This document shows, piece after piece, positions 49,401 through 57,453 of a stretch of 64,000 nucleotides of DNA (position 1 is its first letter; each line of letters starts with the position of its first letter). The stretch is from CALMKX01 sp036274895 (GTDB taxonomy: Bacteria > Acidobacteriota > Thermoanaerobaculia > Multivoradales > SZUA-115): contig DASUEU010000056.1 in NCBI GenBank assembly GCA_036274895.1, positions 1 to 64,000 of the forward strand, written 5' to 3'. The notes beneath the pieces are model-generated. The model saw nothing but the letters and a program-made list of their open reading frames with translations, made no database searches and was not told where the DNA came from. Position numbers and translations under genes: made by a program.

Positions 49401-50163
49401 AGAAACCCAGGTCCGTCACCGCGAGCAGCCGCTCGCCCCGCTCGAAGTGCGGCAGCCCAGTGAAGAACCGGCCTCGGCCGTCCCGCCATCGTCCTGGGAA
49501 GGCGTCGTTGCGCTCCAGGATTCGCAGGTCGCTCTTGCCCCGTTGCAGGAGGAGGCGGGAGAGGAGCGCGGTCTGGTCCCCGGCGAGGGGGCGGAGGCGC
49601 TCCGCCCGATCCATCAGGACCGTGAGGCGGCCACCGGAGCGGCGAGCCGGCAAGAACGGCAGCTGCCGCAGGATCCGGCCGCGGCTCCAGAGCTCCAGGA
49701 AGCGATGCAGGTCCAGGGTGCGGCTCGGCCGCCAGGCCGGCAAGGCGCGGTTCAGGGCCGGCCACAGCCGGGACCACGGCACGATGGGTTCGGCGCGCGG
49801 TCCTTCACCACCGAAGGCCGCGAGCTCGGCGGCCCGGAGGGAGGAGACCTGCGGTAGCGGCAGATCCTCGGGGGGGACCTCCAGATGCTCCACCCGCTCC
49901 AACCGCCAGAACGGGATCGGCGCGAAGCTCTCGGGAGGAAGCGATGGCGCCGGAACGGGCTCGGCAGGTGCTTGCCGCCTCTCGGGCTCCGGCCGGGGCT
50001 CGGGCGGCGGCGGCGGCGGGGAGGCCTCCCTTTCCTCGAAGCCGAGCTGGCGGGCCAACGCACCTAGGCCCTCCGGGCCCAGGTGCCAGTGGGCGAAGAA
50101 CAAGTCCGCTCGGCTGGGCTGCGAGCGCCGAAACCGAGGCTCCGACTCGGCCGATCCCTTCAA
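46456..50163 (-). CDS. large conflict-system protein: vWA-like region plus two fGS domains
   Basis: The protein has 1235 residues. The start was set at a TTG (50163) that overlaps the AAA+ stop (TTGA) and has GGAGGTGG as ribosome site. The open frame further upstream is antisense-like. Residues 45-80 are a proline-rich linker. About 178-300 resemble a vWA domain (RLTVLMDRAERLRPLAGDQ; LLAVTDLGFSG), but the DxSxS metal site reads DRAER, so metal binding is doubtful. Residues 310-600 are helical then beta-rich and unassigned. fGS domain 1 is at about 620-862 and fGS domain 2 at about 925-1192. Both carry GNVWEWC and RGGSW but lack the FGE cysteines. It is likely the sensor or effector partner of the MoxR ATPase encoded upstream. 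Confidence 0.82.
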   Translation of the reverse strand: MKGSAESEPRFRRSQPSRADLFFAHWHLGPEGLGALARQLGFEEREASPPPPPPEPRPEPERRQAPAEPVPAPSLPPESFAPIPFWRLERVEHLEVPPEDLPLPQVSSLRAAELAAFGGEGPRAEPIVPWSRLWPALNRALPAWRPSRTLDLHRFLELWSRGRILRQLPFLPARRSGGRLTVLMDRAERLRPLAGDQTALLSRLLLQRGKSDLRILERNDAFPGRWRDGRGRFFTGLPHFERGERLLAVTDLGFSGTAEHREPWAALGRRVRLQGAVAGALLACPASSWRRPDLRLWTAISWQKPWGSAGKIGRILDPEDREDRVERLLELLSPAVQIEPGLLRAARRLLAPSEADLGTEIDAWNHPSVDGSSWAAAYPDTETATQRRQAFLDLEKETQARLASLLRLWHEEAAPEIWAEEQATLEALGAPIDEVGVRSRERSRTFLLRVAKTLLDPGGTEPQLVTALSQWFVAVWDRVPAALGEDLELGPFLQRAYLVAVERLEEANLPAGVSLRWKARGYSPRLFTLWQEGARLRVLPVGEKTGLIQGGSPLGQLVAGLPVVAVAFESEAFGRPLPLDSDSRRATAVLDLPSLVPAVGSRRLAAPARPPWASAFGQDQFGHWASFEVGEVSHRMRWIPPGTFWMGSPDTEAGRWDDEGPRHQVTLTEGFWLGEVPCTQALWQAVMGENPSRFQGPSRPVESVSWDDCQRFLAKLNGRESATGLRLPTEAEWEYACRAGTETSTYAGELEILEDGEATLLEDISWYRGNSQGETHPVKAKAPNPWGLYETLGNVWEWCADWQGEYAAETVLNPRGPEVGSDRVIRGGSWFDDAGYVRAAARGWNSPVIRYGFLGFRLARGQGAQAGQAGGGRGSGRSRARDEPARPDRRPPAAGLGPTLLLRTDRQELELRRFERPAWASAAGRDRFGLWAAFEVEEVAHRLRWIPPGRFWMGSPETEAGRWDDDGPRHQVTLTEGFWLGEVPCTQALWERVMGENPSRFRTPDRPVERVSWEDCQRFFGELNGRVAGLELSLPTEAEWEYACRAGTETSTYAGELEILGTCNAPLLHDIAWYSGNSGVGYELEEGYDSSEWPEKQFPHTKAGTRPVRLKRPNAWGLYDMLGNVWEWCEDWQGDYAAEEMVNPRGPEMGSNRVFRGGSWDDDAGFVRAAARGWHSPDFRVEYLGFRLARGQVRPAGGRSPGETEAREPVEPGEGRAGATEPPGLAAPRERERVR
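46588..46692 (-). repeat. variable block d2 (second fGS domain)
   Basis: This 105-base block is collinear with the other two. Codons at the six NNC positions are GAC, TTC, CAC, GAC, GTC and TAC. The flanking constant bases are nearly identical to block d1. Confidence 0.75.
47578..47682 (-). repeat. variable block d1 (first fGS domain)
   Basis: This 105-base block is collinear with the other two. Codons at the six NNC positions are TTC, TAC, AAC, GTC, TAC and TTC. Only the third base is constant at those positions. Confidence 0.75.
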
Positions 50164-51137
50164 GGCCCGGCCACCTCCGGGTGTTTGCGCAGGGCGAAGC
50201 GGGCGATCTCCTCGAGCCAGGCGAGCTGTTCCTTCGTCCGCCCGGGGTACCGCTCGGCGAGGGCACGCAGCAGGTCCAGATACTCGGCGCCACCGGGCGG
50301 GTTCAAGTCCAGGTCTCGGGCGGCATCGCGGTCCTTCGCCAGAAGCTCCGCCGCCCGTTCGAGCACCTTCTCGGCCGCTCGCGAGCCGTAGTGGGCCGCC
50401 CCCCACCGGACGAGGGCACGCCGTAGCTCCCGCTCCTCCGTGGGCCAGGCGAGGTGGTGCACCAGGCAGCGGCGCAAGAAGGCGTCCGGCAGGGCTCGCT
50501 CCTCGTTGGTGGTGACCACGATCAGGGGCGGAGCCGCCGGGGTCGCCGCGACGGTCTTGCCCCCGGGCACCCGGAAGTAGCCCTGGGCCAGGCATTCGAG
50601 CAGGCCGTTTGGAACCGAGGAGTCCGCCTTGTCGATCTCGTCGAGGAGCATCACCACCCCAGCCTCGGGCTTCCAGCCCACGGGCTGGGGAGGCTCGGCA
50701 GTGCCCGAGGGCTTGGGGTAGGTCTTCGCCTCGGCCCAGTCGAACGCCCACCACAGGGGACCGGGGCTCAGGAAACGCTCTTCGGCGAGGCTCTCTCGCA
50801 CGGCCGCGGAGTCGCGGACCCCAAGGGCTCCTTGAATCTGCGCCTCGGCCAGGCGGGCCACGGTGTCGAACTCGTACTGGAGATCCTCCGCCTCGGTGCG
50901 GGCATCGACCACCGTCGAAACGAAGGCACGACCAAGTCTCTGGGCCGCGGCACGAGCCAGCTGGCTCTTACCCGTGCCCGGCTCACCGCGCAGCAGCAAG
51001 GGACGCCCTGAGGCCAGGGCGGCGTTGATCGCCTGGACCGAGCGAGGGTCGAAGACGTGAAAGGTCCGGCCGAGGGCGCCCAGCTTGGGAAGCTCGCAGA
51101 CCGCATTGGCTTCGTCCCACTCGAGAAACGTCGGCAT
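50160..51137 (-). CDS. MoxR-type AAA+ ATPase of the conflict operon
   Basis: The protein has 325 residues. Walker A is GEPGTGKSQ (Lys57), Walker B is VVMLLDEIDKAD (Asp166, Glu167), sensor 1 is VVTTNEER (Asn211) and arginine-finger candidates are Arg222-Arg223 in FLRRC. MoxR proteins act as chaperone-like remodelers together with vWA proteins. Here the partner is the downstream giant protein, reached through a TTGA overlap. The upstream neighbour is the trypsin-like protein, 13 bases away. The start is an ATG with a GGAAAGGGAGC ribosome site. Confidence 0.9.
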   Translation of the reverse strand: MPTFLEWDEANAVCELPKLGALGRTFHVFDPRSVQAINAALASGRPLLLRGEPGTGKSQLARAAAQRLGRAFVSTVVDARTEAEDLQYEFDTVARLAEAQIQGALGVRDSAAVRESLAEERFLSPGPLWWAFDWAEAKTYPKPSGTAEPPQPVGWKPEAGVVMLLDEIDKADSSVPNGLLECLAQGYFRVPGGKTVAATPAAPPLIVVTTNEERALPDAFLRRCLVHHLAWPTEERELRRALVRWGAAHYGSRAAEKVLERAAELLAKDRDAARDLDLNPPGGAEYLDLLRALAERYPGRTKEQLAWLEEIARFALRKHPEVAGP

Positions 51138-51150
51138 TTCGCTCCCTTTC

Positions 51151-52674
51151 CTAGGAGGCCCGCAAGAGGAGTCGTACCAAGGGCAGGCAAAAGTCCCCCT
51201 CGGCCACTAGGTCTTGCCCGGTACGGTTCACGATTCGCAGCGAGGGCAGGTGCTGCGCCACGAGGTCGGCGAGACCTTGGTCTAGTTGATCCTCGTGGGG
51301 CTCCAGCAGCACGTAGTAGCGCTTCGGCCTCGTCGGATGGCGGGCCTCTCGGTCGAAGAAGCGGTTGAGCCGGCCGATCACTTCGTCGCGACGTTTGTCC
51401 TGGGGGATCTTCAGGTTCTTGAGGTAGCTCTTGTCGACCTCGGGCAAGAGCTTCTCCACCGCATCCTGGAGCAGGTTTCCGAAGGTGCCCTCTCCCATCA
51501 GATTGATCTGTCGAGTCTTTGGCCGCGGCAGCGCCCCCTGGGCGGCTGGATGGTCGTCCTCGCGAGTGGGCTTCTGGAACAGGGCTGGACGCACGTCCCG
51601 CGCGGACAGGAGGAACTCTGCCACCGTCGGGCTGTACACCGGGAGGCTCACGAGGGACGACCCCGCCGCAACGCTCATCTGCACCAGGCCGGCTTCGTAG
51701 AGGACCGGGATCAGCAGACTGGTCAGCTCCTCCAAGGTGCGCGCCCAGGCCAGGTTCTCGGCGGGAATCGAGCCTCGGTCTCGGGGATCCGCCTCGGATC
51801 CGAGCAGGCCTTCGTGGGCCTTGTCCAAGGCCACCAGCACTTGGAAGAGCTCGCTCCGGTGGGTCAACTCGCGAAACAGGGCTCCCACCCCATCCTGCTC
51901 GTTCAGGGCTTCACCCCAGGCCGGCGAGCCCTCCGGTGGCGGTAGGTTCGCCAGCAGGGAAGCTGCAGCGCCATCGTGCCGACGGAGGAGTGCCTCGATC
52001 TTTGCCAGAAGCCTCTCTCGTCGCTGGGTTCTCTCGGCCTCTTCGCCCACAGGGAGCTCCAGGGCTTCGCAGAATCCAGGAGCTTGGACGAGAGCGCTGA
52101 GGCAGGTCACGTAGAGGCGGTGCCCATCCCAGCTCTTTTCCGTCTCCTTGACCACACCCGCCAGCTCGCCCCCCACGAAGACCGCGGCCCCGGAGATGCC
52201 CTGCCACAGCTCTGCTTTAGCTGGCGCTCCCTCGACGTAGACCTCGAGCACTGTCTGCCCGGCTTGAAGGGAGCCCGTCCTACCGCGAAGATCCGCCCAG
52301 TCGTAATTGTCGGGGACGGCCAGGGGCCAGCCCTTGGACCGCCACTCCAGGCCGGAGCCGACGGGGCTGTTCCGGACGCTCGGGTGAGCGACGAGCGGGT
52401 CAGCGTCAGCTTCGAGGTGGAGGATGGCTCCGTCCAAGCCGCTCGTTTGGGAAGGCCAGGCAACGCTCGCCGGCAAAGGGTCACCCCGGCGGCCATCCTC
52501 GCGGATGCCGAGCTGTCGCCCTGCGCCATGGGCTTCCTCGACCACGTGCCAGGCGGTGAGGATCTTCTTCGGGGTCAGCCAGAACCCCGTGCCAAGCCCT
52601 CGCCAAGCGCCGTCGTGCTTGTCGAAGATGCGGACGAACCGCCGCGCCAGCCGGGGATCCAGCTCCTGGCTCAT
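51151..52674 (-). CDS. intracellular trypsin-like protease with helical C-terminal region (conflict-system protease)
   Basis: The protein has 507 residues and no signal peptide. The protease domain spans about 10-200 with His43 in LTAWHVV, Asp81 in LDGAIL and Ser161 in QGISGAAVF. The second half is helical and ends in a compact alpha/beta-looking domain (RPKRYYVLLEPHEDQLDQGL). Cytoplasmic trypsins placed next to trypco and MoxR/vWA genes are known components of bacterial conflict systems and are thought to act on proteins after a trigger. The C-terminal region was not identified and could be an effector-associated or VMAP-like adaptor. Confidence 0.8.
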   Translation of the reverse strand: MSQELDPRLARRFVRIFDKHDGAWRGLGTGFWLTPKKILTAWHVVEEAHGAGRQLGIREDGRRGDPLPASVAWPSQTSGLDGAILHLEADADPLVAHPSVRNSPVGSGLEWRSKGWPLAVPDNYDWADLRGRTGSLQAGQTVLEVYVEGAPAKAELWQGISGAAVFVGGELAGVVKETEKSWDGHRLYVTCLSALVQAPGFCEALELPVGEEAERTQRRERLLAKIEALLRRHDGAAASLLANLPPPEGSPAWGEALNEQDGVGALFRELTHRSELFQVLVALDKAHEGLLGSEADPRDRGSIPAENLAWARTLEELTSLLIPVLYEAGLVQMSVAAGSSLVSLPVYSPTVAEFLLSARDVRPALFQKPTREDDHPAAQGALPRPKTRQINLMGEGTFGNLLQDAVEKLLPEVDKSYLKNLKIPQDKRRDEVIGRLNRFFDREARHPTRPKRYYVLLEPHEDQLDQGLADLVAQHLPSLRIVNRTGQDLVAEGDFCLPLVRLLLRAS

Positions 52675-52691
52675 CTCAGGACCTCAGGCAG

Positions 52692-52979
52692 CTAGCGGCG
52701 AAGGTGGATCGTGTCACCAGTGGCGTTCTGCGGTCGCAGCACCAGCTTCAGCTTCTGCACCCGGCTCTCGTCTTCCTTGTCGCCGATGCCGGCCTCGAAG
52801 CCGAGCACGCTGAAGCCGAGCTTGCCGGTGCCCTCCCGGCTCACCACCACCTGCAGCTCGAGCTCGATGTCCCCCAGCTCGAACTGGATCTCCTGGCCCT
52901 TGCCCTGGCGGACGGCTTCGGCCAGCTCCTCTCGCAGCTGCTGCACCATTGTCGCCAGCCGGATCCTCGAATCCGCCAT
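52692..52979 (-). CDS. trypco2-like small protein (trypsin-co-occurring)
   Basis: The protein has 95 residues: an N-terminal helix (LATMVQQLREELAEAVRQGK) followed by three or four beta strands (IQFELGDIELELQVVVSREG; KLGFSVLGFEAG; KLKLVLRPQ). This layout matches the trypsin-co-occurring domain 2 family, which appears beside trypsin-like and NTPase genes in conflict systems. It is the first gene of the operon, has the ribosome site CAGGAGG and starts about 80 bases from the IS1182-like element. Confidence 0.78.
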   Translation of the reverse strand: MADSRIRLATMVQQLREELAEAVRQGKGQEIQFELGDIELELQVVVSREGTGKLGFSVLGFEAGIGDKEDESRVQKLKLVLRPQNATGDTIHLRR

Positions 52980-53060
52980 CTCGACCTCCTGCGCGATCGC
53001 GCGAGCCGCTGTCTTACGAAATCCAGGAGGAATGATACCGGATGGCGCCCCGAAGGCTAG

Positions 53061-54526
53061 CAGCCCGTGGCAGAACCGCTCGTTTTCACGCTGCGGCCTC
53101 GTGGGGCTCGGTTGTGATCAAGAAGGGCGGCGTGGGCCGGAGCAAGACCTCGAGAGTCGAAGGACCCGCCCAGAGATTGCGCAGCCGGGCAAGGAGGGCG
53201 TCTGGGAGCCCTGAAAGGCCAAGAAGGCGGCCCCACAGACCCCGCGGGGTGCCCGCGCCGAGGGATTGGCGCAAGACCAGGCCGAGGTTGAGCCCTCCGA
53301 GGTGGACGAGGAGCCGTTTGAGGATGTTGCCGTGACCGCGCAGGTGCGTTCGTCGCATCCCACCGGTGTCGTAGCCGTGGGCGAAGCCGCGTTCGAGCCG
53401 CTCGCCTCGAAGCCGGAGCAGCTGTCGGCCGCGAGGGCCCCGGACCCGGCGACGGTTGGCGTAGGTCAGCGCCTGCTCGTCCCGGCGATCCTTCCAGCAG
53501 CGCCGTCCGCGATCCGGCTCGGGCAGATAGGTGCGCAGACCCAGCTGCTCGACCTTCTTCAGCACGCCCCCACTGTGATAGCCCTTGTCGGCCACCAGCT
53601 CGGCCATCGGCGTCTCGCTGAGCTGCGAGCTGGCCTCCTCGTCCTCGGCCACCACGGCCAGGTTCTCCAGGGCCTCTTCGAGCGTCGCCTCCAGGCTCTG
53701 CGTGTCGCCGCGGTCCGCCGGCTGAAGCGTCACCGCGATCACCGCTCCAGTCTCCAGGTCCACCGCGTGCTCGGCCTTGTGAGCCAGGTGCGTGCGGCCG
53801 TCCTTCATCTTGGTGATGCGAGCGTCGGGGTCGTGCGGGTGCTGCCAGTCCTGGTTCGAGCCCTTCTTCTTGCGCTTTCTGTCCAGCCGCGACAGCTGCT
53901 CGCGCGTCGGCGTCTCGATGCCCGACTCCTGGGCCAGGCGCAGCAGAAACTCCCGATAGCTCTCCCCGCTGTCGCGGCGCACGATCGAGCGCAGCGCGGC
54001 GTTGGCCTCCAGCGTGGTCGCATCGACGCCCAGAGTCTTGGCCCGCAGCAGACCCTTGCGGCCGAGCACCGTCACGATCCAGGCGAAGACCTCCTGGTGT
54101 ACCTCCACCGGCAGCCGGCGCCGATTGCGCGAGATCGTCGAATGGTCCGGCGTCGACTCCGACAGCTCGTAGCCCAGAAACTCCCGCAAGCCCAGCGAGT
54201 CGGCCACCCGCCAGGCAATGCCTCGCTCCGAGTCGATCCCTTCGAAGTAGCCGATCAGCAGCAGACGGAAGTACACCGCCGGCGGCAGCGAAGGCCGGCC
54301 CACTCCGTCCGCATAGAACGGCCGACACCGCTCGGCCACGAAGACGTCGAAGCCCTGCTCGCGAAGAAGACGGTTCAGCGCCTCGTAGAACGGGTGCCCC
54401 GGACCCTTCGACACTCCGCCCGCGTCCACCCACATCGGACGCTGCTTCTCACCACGATTGCCCATCGACATGCTGCATTCTCTCAAAACCAAGCCCGCCA
54501 AGCAGGCCGGCTTTCACCACGGACTG
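53061..54526 (-). mobile_element. IS1182-like insertion sequence with CTAG target duplication
   Basis: The element is 1466 bases long. Both ends begin CAG(C/T)CCGTGG(C/T) reading inward (53061 onward; complement ending 54526) and are flanked by CTAG at 53057-53060 and 54527-54530. One transposase gene fills it. The right end interrupts the restriction-methylase gene. The left end lies 82 bases upstream of the trypco2-like gene. Confidence 0.85.
53086..54471 (-). CDS. IS1182/IS5-superfamily transposase
   Basis: The protein has 461 residues from the ATG at 54471. An N-terminal domain (YRxF-type region, PSLPPAVYFRLLLIGYFEGI) is followed by the DDE domain with Asp in LGVDATTLEANA and Asp in ELVADKGYHSGG. 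The late motif RGFAHGYDTGGMRRTHLRG holds the expected final acidic/basic block. It appears full length and undamaged, so the element may still be mobile. Confidence 0.92.
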   Translation of the reverse strand: MSMGNRGEKQRPMWVDAGGVSKGPGHPFYEALNRLLREQGFDVFVAERCRPFYADGVGRPSLPPAVYFRLLLIGYFEGIDSERGIAWRVADSLGLREFLGYELSESTPDHSTISRNRRRLPVEVHQEVFAWIVTVLGRKGLLRAKTLGVDATTLEANAALRSIVRRDSGESYREFLLRLAQESGIETPTREQLSRLDRKRKKKGSNQDWQHPHDPDARITKMKDGRTHLAHKAEHAVDLETGAVIAVTLQPADRGDTQSLEATLEEALENLAVVAEDEEASSQLSETPMAELVADKGYHSGGVLKKVEQLGLRTYLPEPDRGRRCWKDRRDEQALTYANRRRVRGPRGRQLLRLRGERLERGFAHGYDTGGMRRTHLRGHGNILKRLLVHLGGLNLGLVLRQSLGAGTPRGLWGRLLGLSGLPDALLARLRNLWAGPSTLEVLLRPTPPFLITTEPHEAAA

Positions 54527-56519
54527 CTAGCGAGAACATTCTAAAGACAGCTCTCTCATGCTCTGACCTCCTAGCAGCTCTGGTCTCCCTGCTCGCCAAA
54601 GGGCTCAGCTGATCGAAGTCATTGCTCGTCTGATTGATCCACGTACCTCTGGCATCCGGCTGGACCTCTGTGAAGTCTACCGTACCGATCCTCGTGCCAG
54701 TCAGGAAGGCCAGCTTCTCTTCGGCTGTCTCCAGCTCCGGCCTCCTCGCGTAGAAGATCCGGCAGCCCTGGCGCTTCTCTCTCTTGACCAGGAAGCTGAT
54801 CGCCACTCCGGTCTGGATGCCGAAGACGTTGTGCTTCGTGCCCGAGAGCTTCGGGTTCGCCCGCACGTCGCCACCCAGGTCTACCACCCAGATCTCCGCG
54901 AACTCCCTTGCTGCCACCTTCCGGAAGCCATCGAACGTCCGGCTATCGATGAAGCTCCGGTTCGTCACGAACGCCAGGACACCGTTCGCCGCCAGTCGGT
55001 CACTCGCCCAGCGGAAGAACCGCGCGTACATGTCATAGAGCTTGGTCTTCTGCGCCGTGCTCTCGGCGATGTAGGTCGCCTTAATCCGCCGGTCGATCTC
55101 CGGATACTCACGGTTCTTGTTGTTCTCGTTCTCGTTCAGCTGGTTCGCGTTGTACGGCGGATTGCCGATGATGACGCTGATCTTGCGCCGGTTCTGCCGG
55201 CGGATGCGGGCGACGTTCTCTTCCGTCACGCTGCCGAACAGGCTGCCCTGCGTCCCGCTCGTCGCCGTGTGCTCCCCCACGTTGTCCAGCGTGTCCACAA
55301 AGCACAAGTTCGGGAACTCCTCGTACTCCCCGGTCAGCGCCGCGTACGTCGCCTCGATGTTCAGGTTGGCCACGTAGTAGGGCAGGATCGCCACCTCGTT
55401 CGCGTGCAGCTCCTCCCGGTACTTGTGCTTCAGCTTCGCCGGCTGCCCGCGGAAGTGCTGCAACAGCTCGCAGACGAACGTGCCCGTGCCCGTGGCAGGA
55501 TCCAGGATCTCCACGTCCCGGTCGATCAGGTTGCGGCCGAAGTGACGCTCACACAGCCAGTCCGCGGATTCGATCATGAAGCGCACGATCTCGTTCGGCG
55601 TGTAGACCACCCCGAGCCGATCCGCCGCCTTCGGGTTGTAGACCCGGTAGAAGCTCTCGTAGATCGCCTTCAGAAACGTCTGCTTCTCCGGATGCGTCGA
55701 GATCTGTGCCGCGGCCTTGCGGATCGCCGTGTAGTAGGGGGCCAGGGCCTTGAGGGACTGGAACTTGGTGTTGCCGGTGAAGAACGTGGCCTCGAGCTTG
55801 TGCAGCTCGCGGGCGACGTTGTTGTCCTCGTGGTAGGTAGTGCCGGGGAACACCGCCGCGAAGACCTCCCCGGTCAGCACGTGCTGAATCAGCATCTCGC
55901 GCACGTCCGCTTCGGTCAGGCTGGGGTTGATCGCCCTCTGGGCGTGGGCCAGGAACTCCCGGGCCGCCTGGCGGAAGCCCGGCTCCTCGTCGTTGGCGCG
56001 CTCGATCATGCCGCGCAGGGACTCGAGAACCGCCGGCAGGTCGGCCTTGAACTGCTCGACCGCTTGGCGGAACTCCTCGATCTCCGGCCGCTCGAAGGCG
56101 AAGAACAGCCGCAGCAGCTTCTCGAGGGCCACCACGTCGTCCACCGGGCAACGCATCACCTCTTCGCCGTGCTGGATCAGCACCGCCTGGGTCGAGTCGT
56201 CGAAGAGGATGTTGGACTTCGGGTAGCCGGCGCGGAACTTCTTGCCGATCTCGGTATCGAGGTCGTCCTTGCTGTCCTTGGCCTCCCAGTAGCCGAAGGG
56301 GACTCGTAGCGTGTGGAGCAGGGCGCCGTCCACGTAGCGACGCTCCTTGGTTTTGGTCTCGATCTCGTATTCAGCCACGAAGATCAGGTCGTGCGAGCGC
56401 GCCCAGCCCTTCAAGAGATCCTTGAACGCCTCCCGCACCACGGACTCACGGTGCGTGCCCGACACCCGCCTCAGGTCTTGGAGCTGGTTCAGGTACTGCT
56501 GGATCAACAGTTGGCTCAT
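54483..56519 (-). pseudogene. restriction-modification methylase (type IIG/ISP-like), truncated by the insertion sequence
   Basis: The protein has 678 residues from the ATG at 56519 (MSQLLIQQYLNQLQDL). A nuclease-like region comes first (Asp64 in RYVDGALL, Glu79-x-Lys81 in YWEAKD), then a helical connector, then the N6-adenine methylase with motif I DPATGTGTF and motif IV NPPYNANQ. Relatives continue for several hundred residues with a target-recognition region. Here the native frame ends at FRMFSLA, where the CTAG target site lies, and about 15 residues from the element follow before a stop. The missing part is not on the other side of the element, so DNA was lost as well. Restriction activity is unlikely. 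Confidence 0.83.
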
Positions 56520-56776
56520 GGGCGCAGGACGCTCGACGAAGATCTCCCAGGGCTGGGTTCCGCGGTGGGTACGAGGATATAGAGATCGGCAATGTGCGGA
56601 AAGAGGGGAAGGGGTCGAGCCGCTGGATTGGATGCGGCGGCCCACTCCCGTGCCCGGGATGCGAGGACCGCGGCGACACGCCAGCAACCCCAACCCACTG
56701 AGGACTGAGGGATCCCCCACCCCGCCCGCGTCTTGGAAGTCGAAGGACTATCGACCTCTTGAGGAGGAACGGACGG

Positions 56777-57382
56777 ATGGAAGCCTCGAGCTGCCCGAAA
56801 TGTGAGTTCGTTGTCGAGCCCGGCTGGACGGAGTGCCTGCGCTGCGGCGTCGTCTTCGCGAAGTTCCGCGGCCATGGGGACGTGTTCGATGCCCGCCGCG
56901 TGCCTCCCGCCGGAGTGACCGCACGGCCGCACGAAGGCGACGAGGTGCTGGCGGACCGCAGCGCCCGCCTCGGAGCCCAGGTGGTGGACTTCCTCTCCCT
57001 GCTGCCCTTCGCCTTCGCCATGGCCGTGCCCGCCGGCCTGGTCCGGGGCCAGGTGGCCACCGAGGTCAAGGCCGGTGCCGCCGTGGCCATGCTCTTCGGC
57101 CTGGTCGGGTTCATCGCCCTCCTGATCTACAACCTGGTCCTCCTCCACCGCCACGGCCAGACCCTGGGCAAGCGGGTGTGCAACGTGCGCATCGTGCGCA
57201 CCAGCGGCGAGCGGGTCAGCCTGGGGCGTCTGATCCTGCTTCGTGGCATCGTGCCCGGCCTGGTGACCTACCTGCCCTTGGTGGGCGTCTACCTATCCGT
57301 GGCGGGCTACCTGCTCATCCTCACCCCCTCACGCCGCTGCCTCCACGACTACTGCGCGGACACCAAGGTGGTGGTGGCGTAG
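56777..57382 (+). CDS. RDD-family membrane protein with N-terminal zinc ribbon
   Basis: The protein has 201 residues. Cysteine pairs CPKC and CLRC form an N-terminal ribbon. The RDD-type domain follows with SARLGAQVVDFLSLL and two or three membrane segments (AVAMLFGLVGFIALLIYNLV; VTYLPLVGVYLSVAGYLLIL) and the conserved QTLGKRVCNVRIV. The start at 56777 follows GAGGAGG. The function is unknown, as for most RDD proteins. Confidence 0.8.
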   Translation: MEASSCPKCEFVVEPGWTECLRCGVVFAKFRGHGDVFDARRVPPAGVTARPHEGDEVLADRSARLGAQVVDFLSLLPFAFAMAVPAGLVRGQVATEVKAGAAVAMLFGLVGFIALLIYNLVLLHRHGQTLGKRVCNVRIVRTSGERVSLGRLILLRGIVPGLVTYLPLVGVYLSVAGYLLILTPSRRCLHDYCADTKVVVA

Positions 57383-57387
57383 GGCCC

Positions 57388-57430
57388 TTGACATCCGCCA
57401 CAGTTGTCGCCATGATCCGCTACACTTGTA
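57388..57430 (+). promoter_or_regulatory. promoter and two BlaI/MecI-type operators
   Basis: TTGACA (57388-57393), a 17-base spacer and CATGAT (57411-57416) form the promoter. TACACTTGTA (57421-57430) is an exact TACAnnTGTA operator at the predicted transcription start. CACAGTTGTC (57399-57408) in the spacer is a weaker second copy. Confidence 0.85.
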
Positions 57431-57453
57431 GCAGATCAGCGATGAGGTGACGG

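Noticed and set aside
45563..50163. Sulfatase-maturating FGE function for the three fGS domains
   Set aside because: The catalytic cysteines are missing and no sulfatase gene is in the window.
50164..50754. N-terminal extension of the giant fGS protein
   Set aside because: This part of the frame is on the same strand as the ATPase gene but in another frame. It has Arg/Gly/Ala shadow composition, while the ATPase motifs there are intact.
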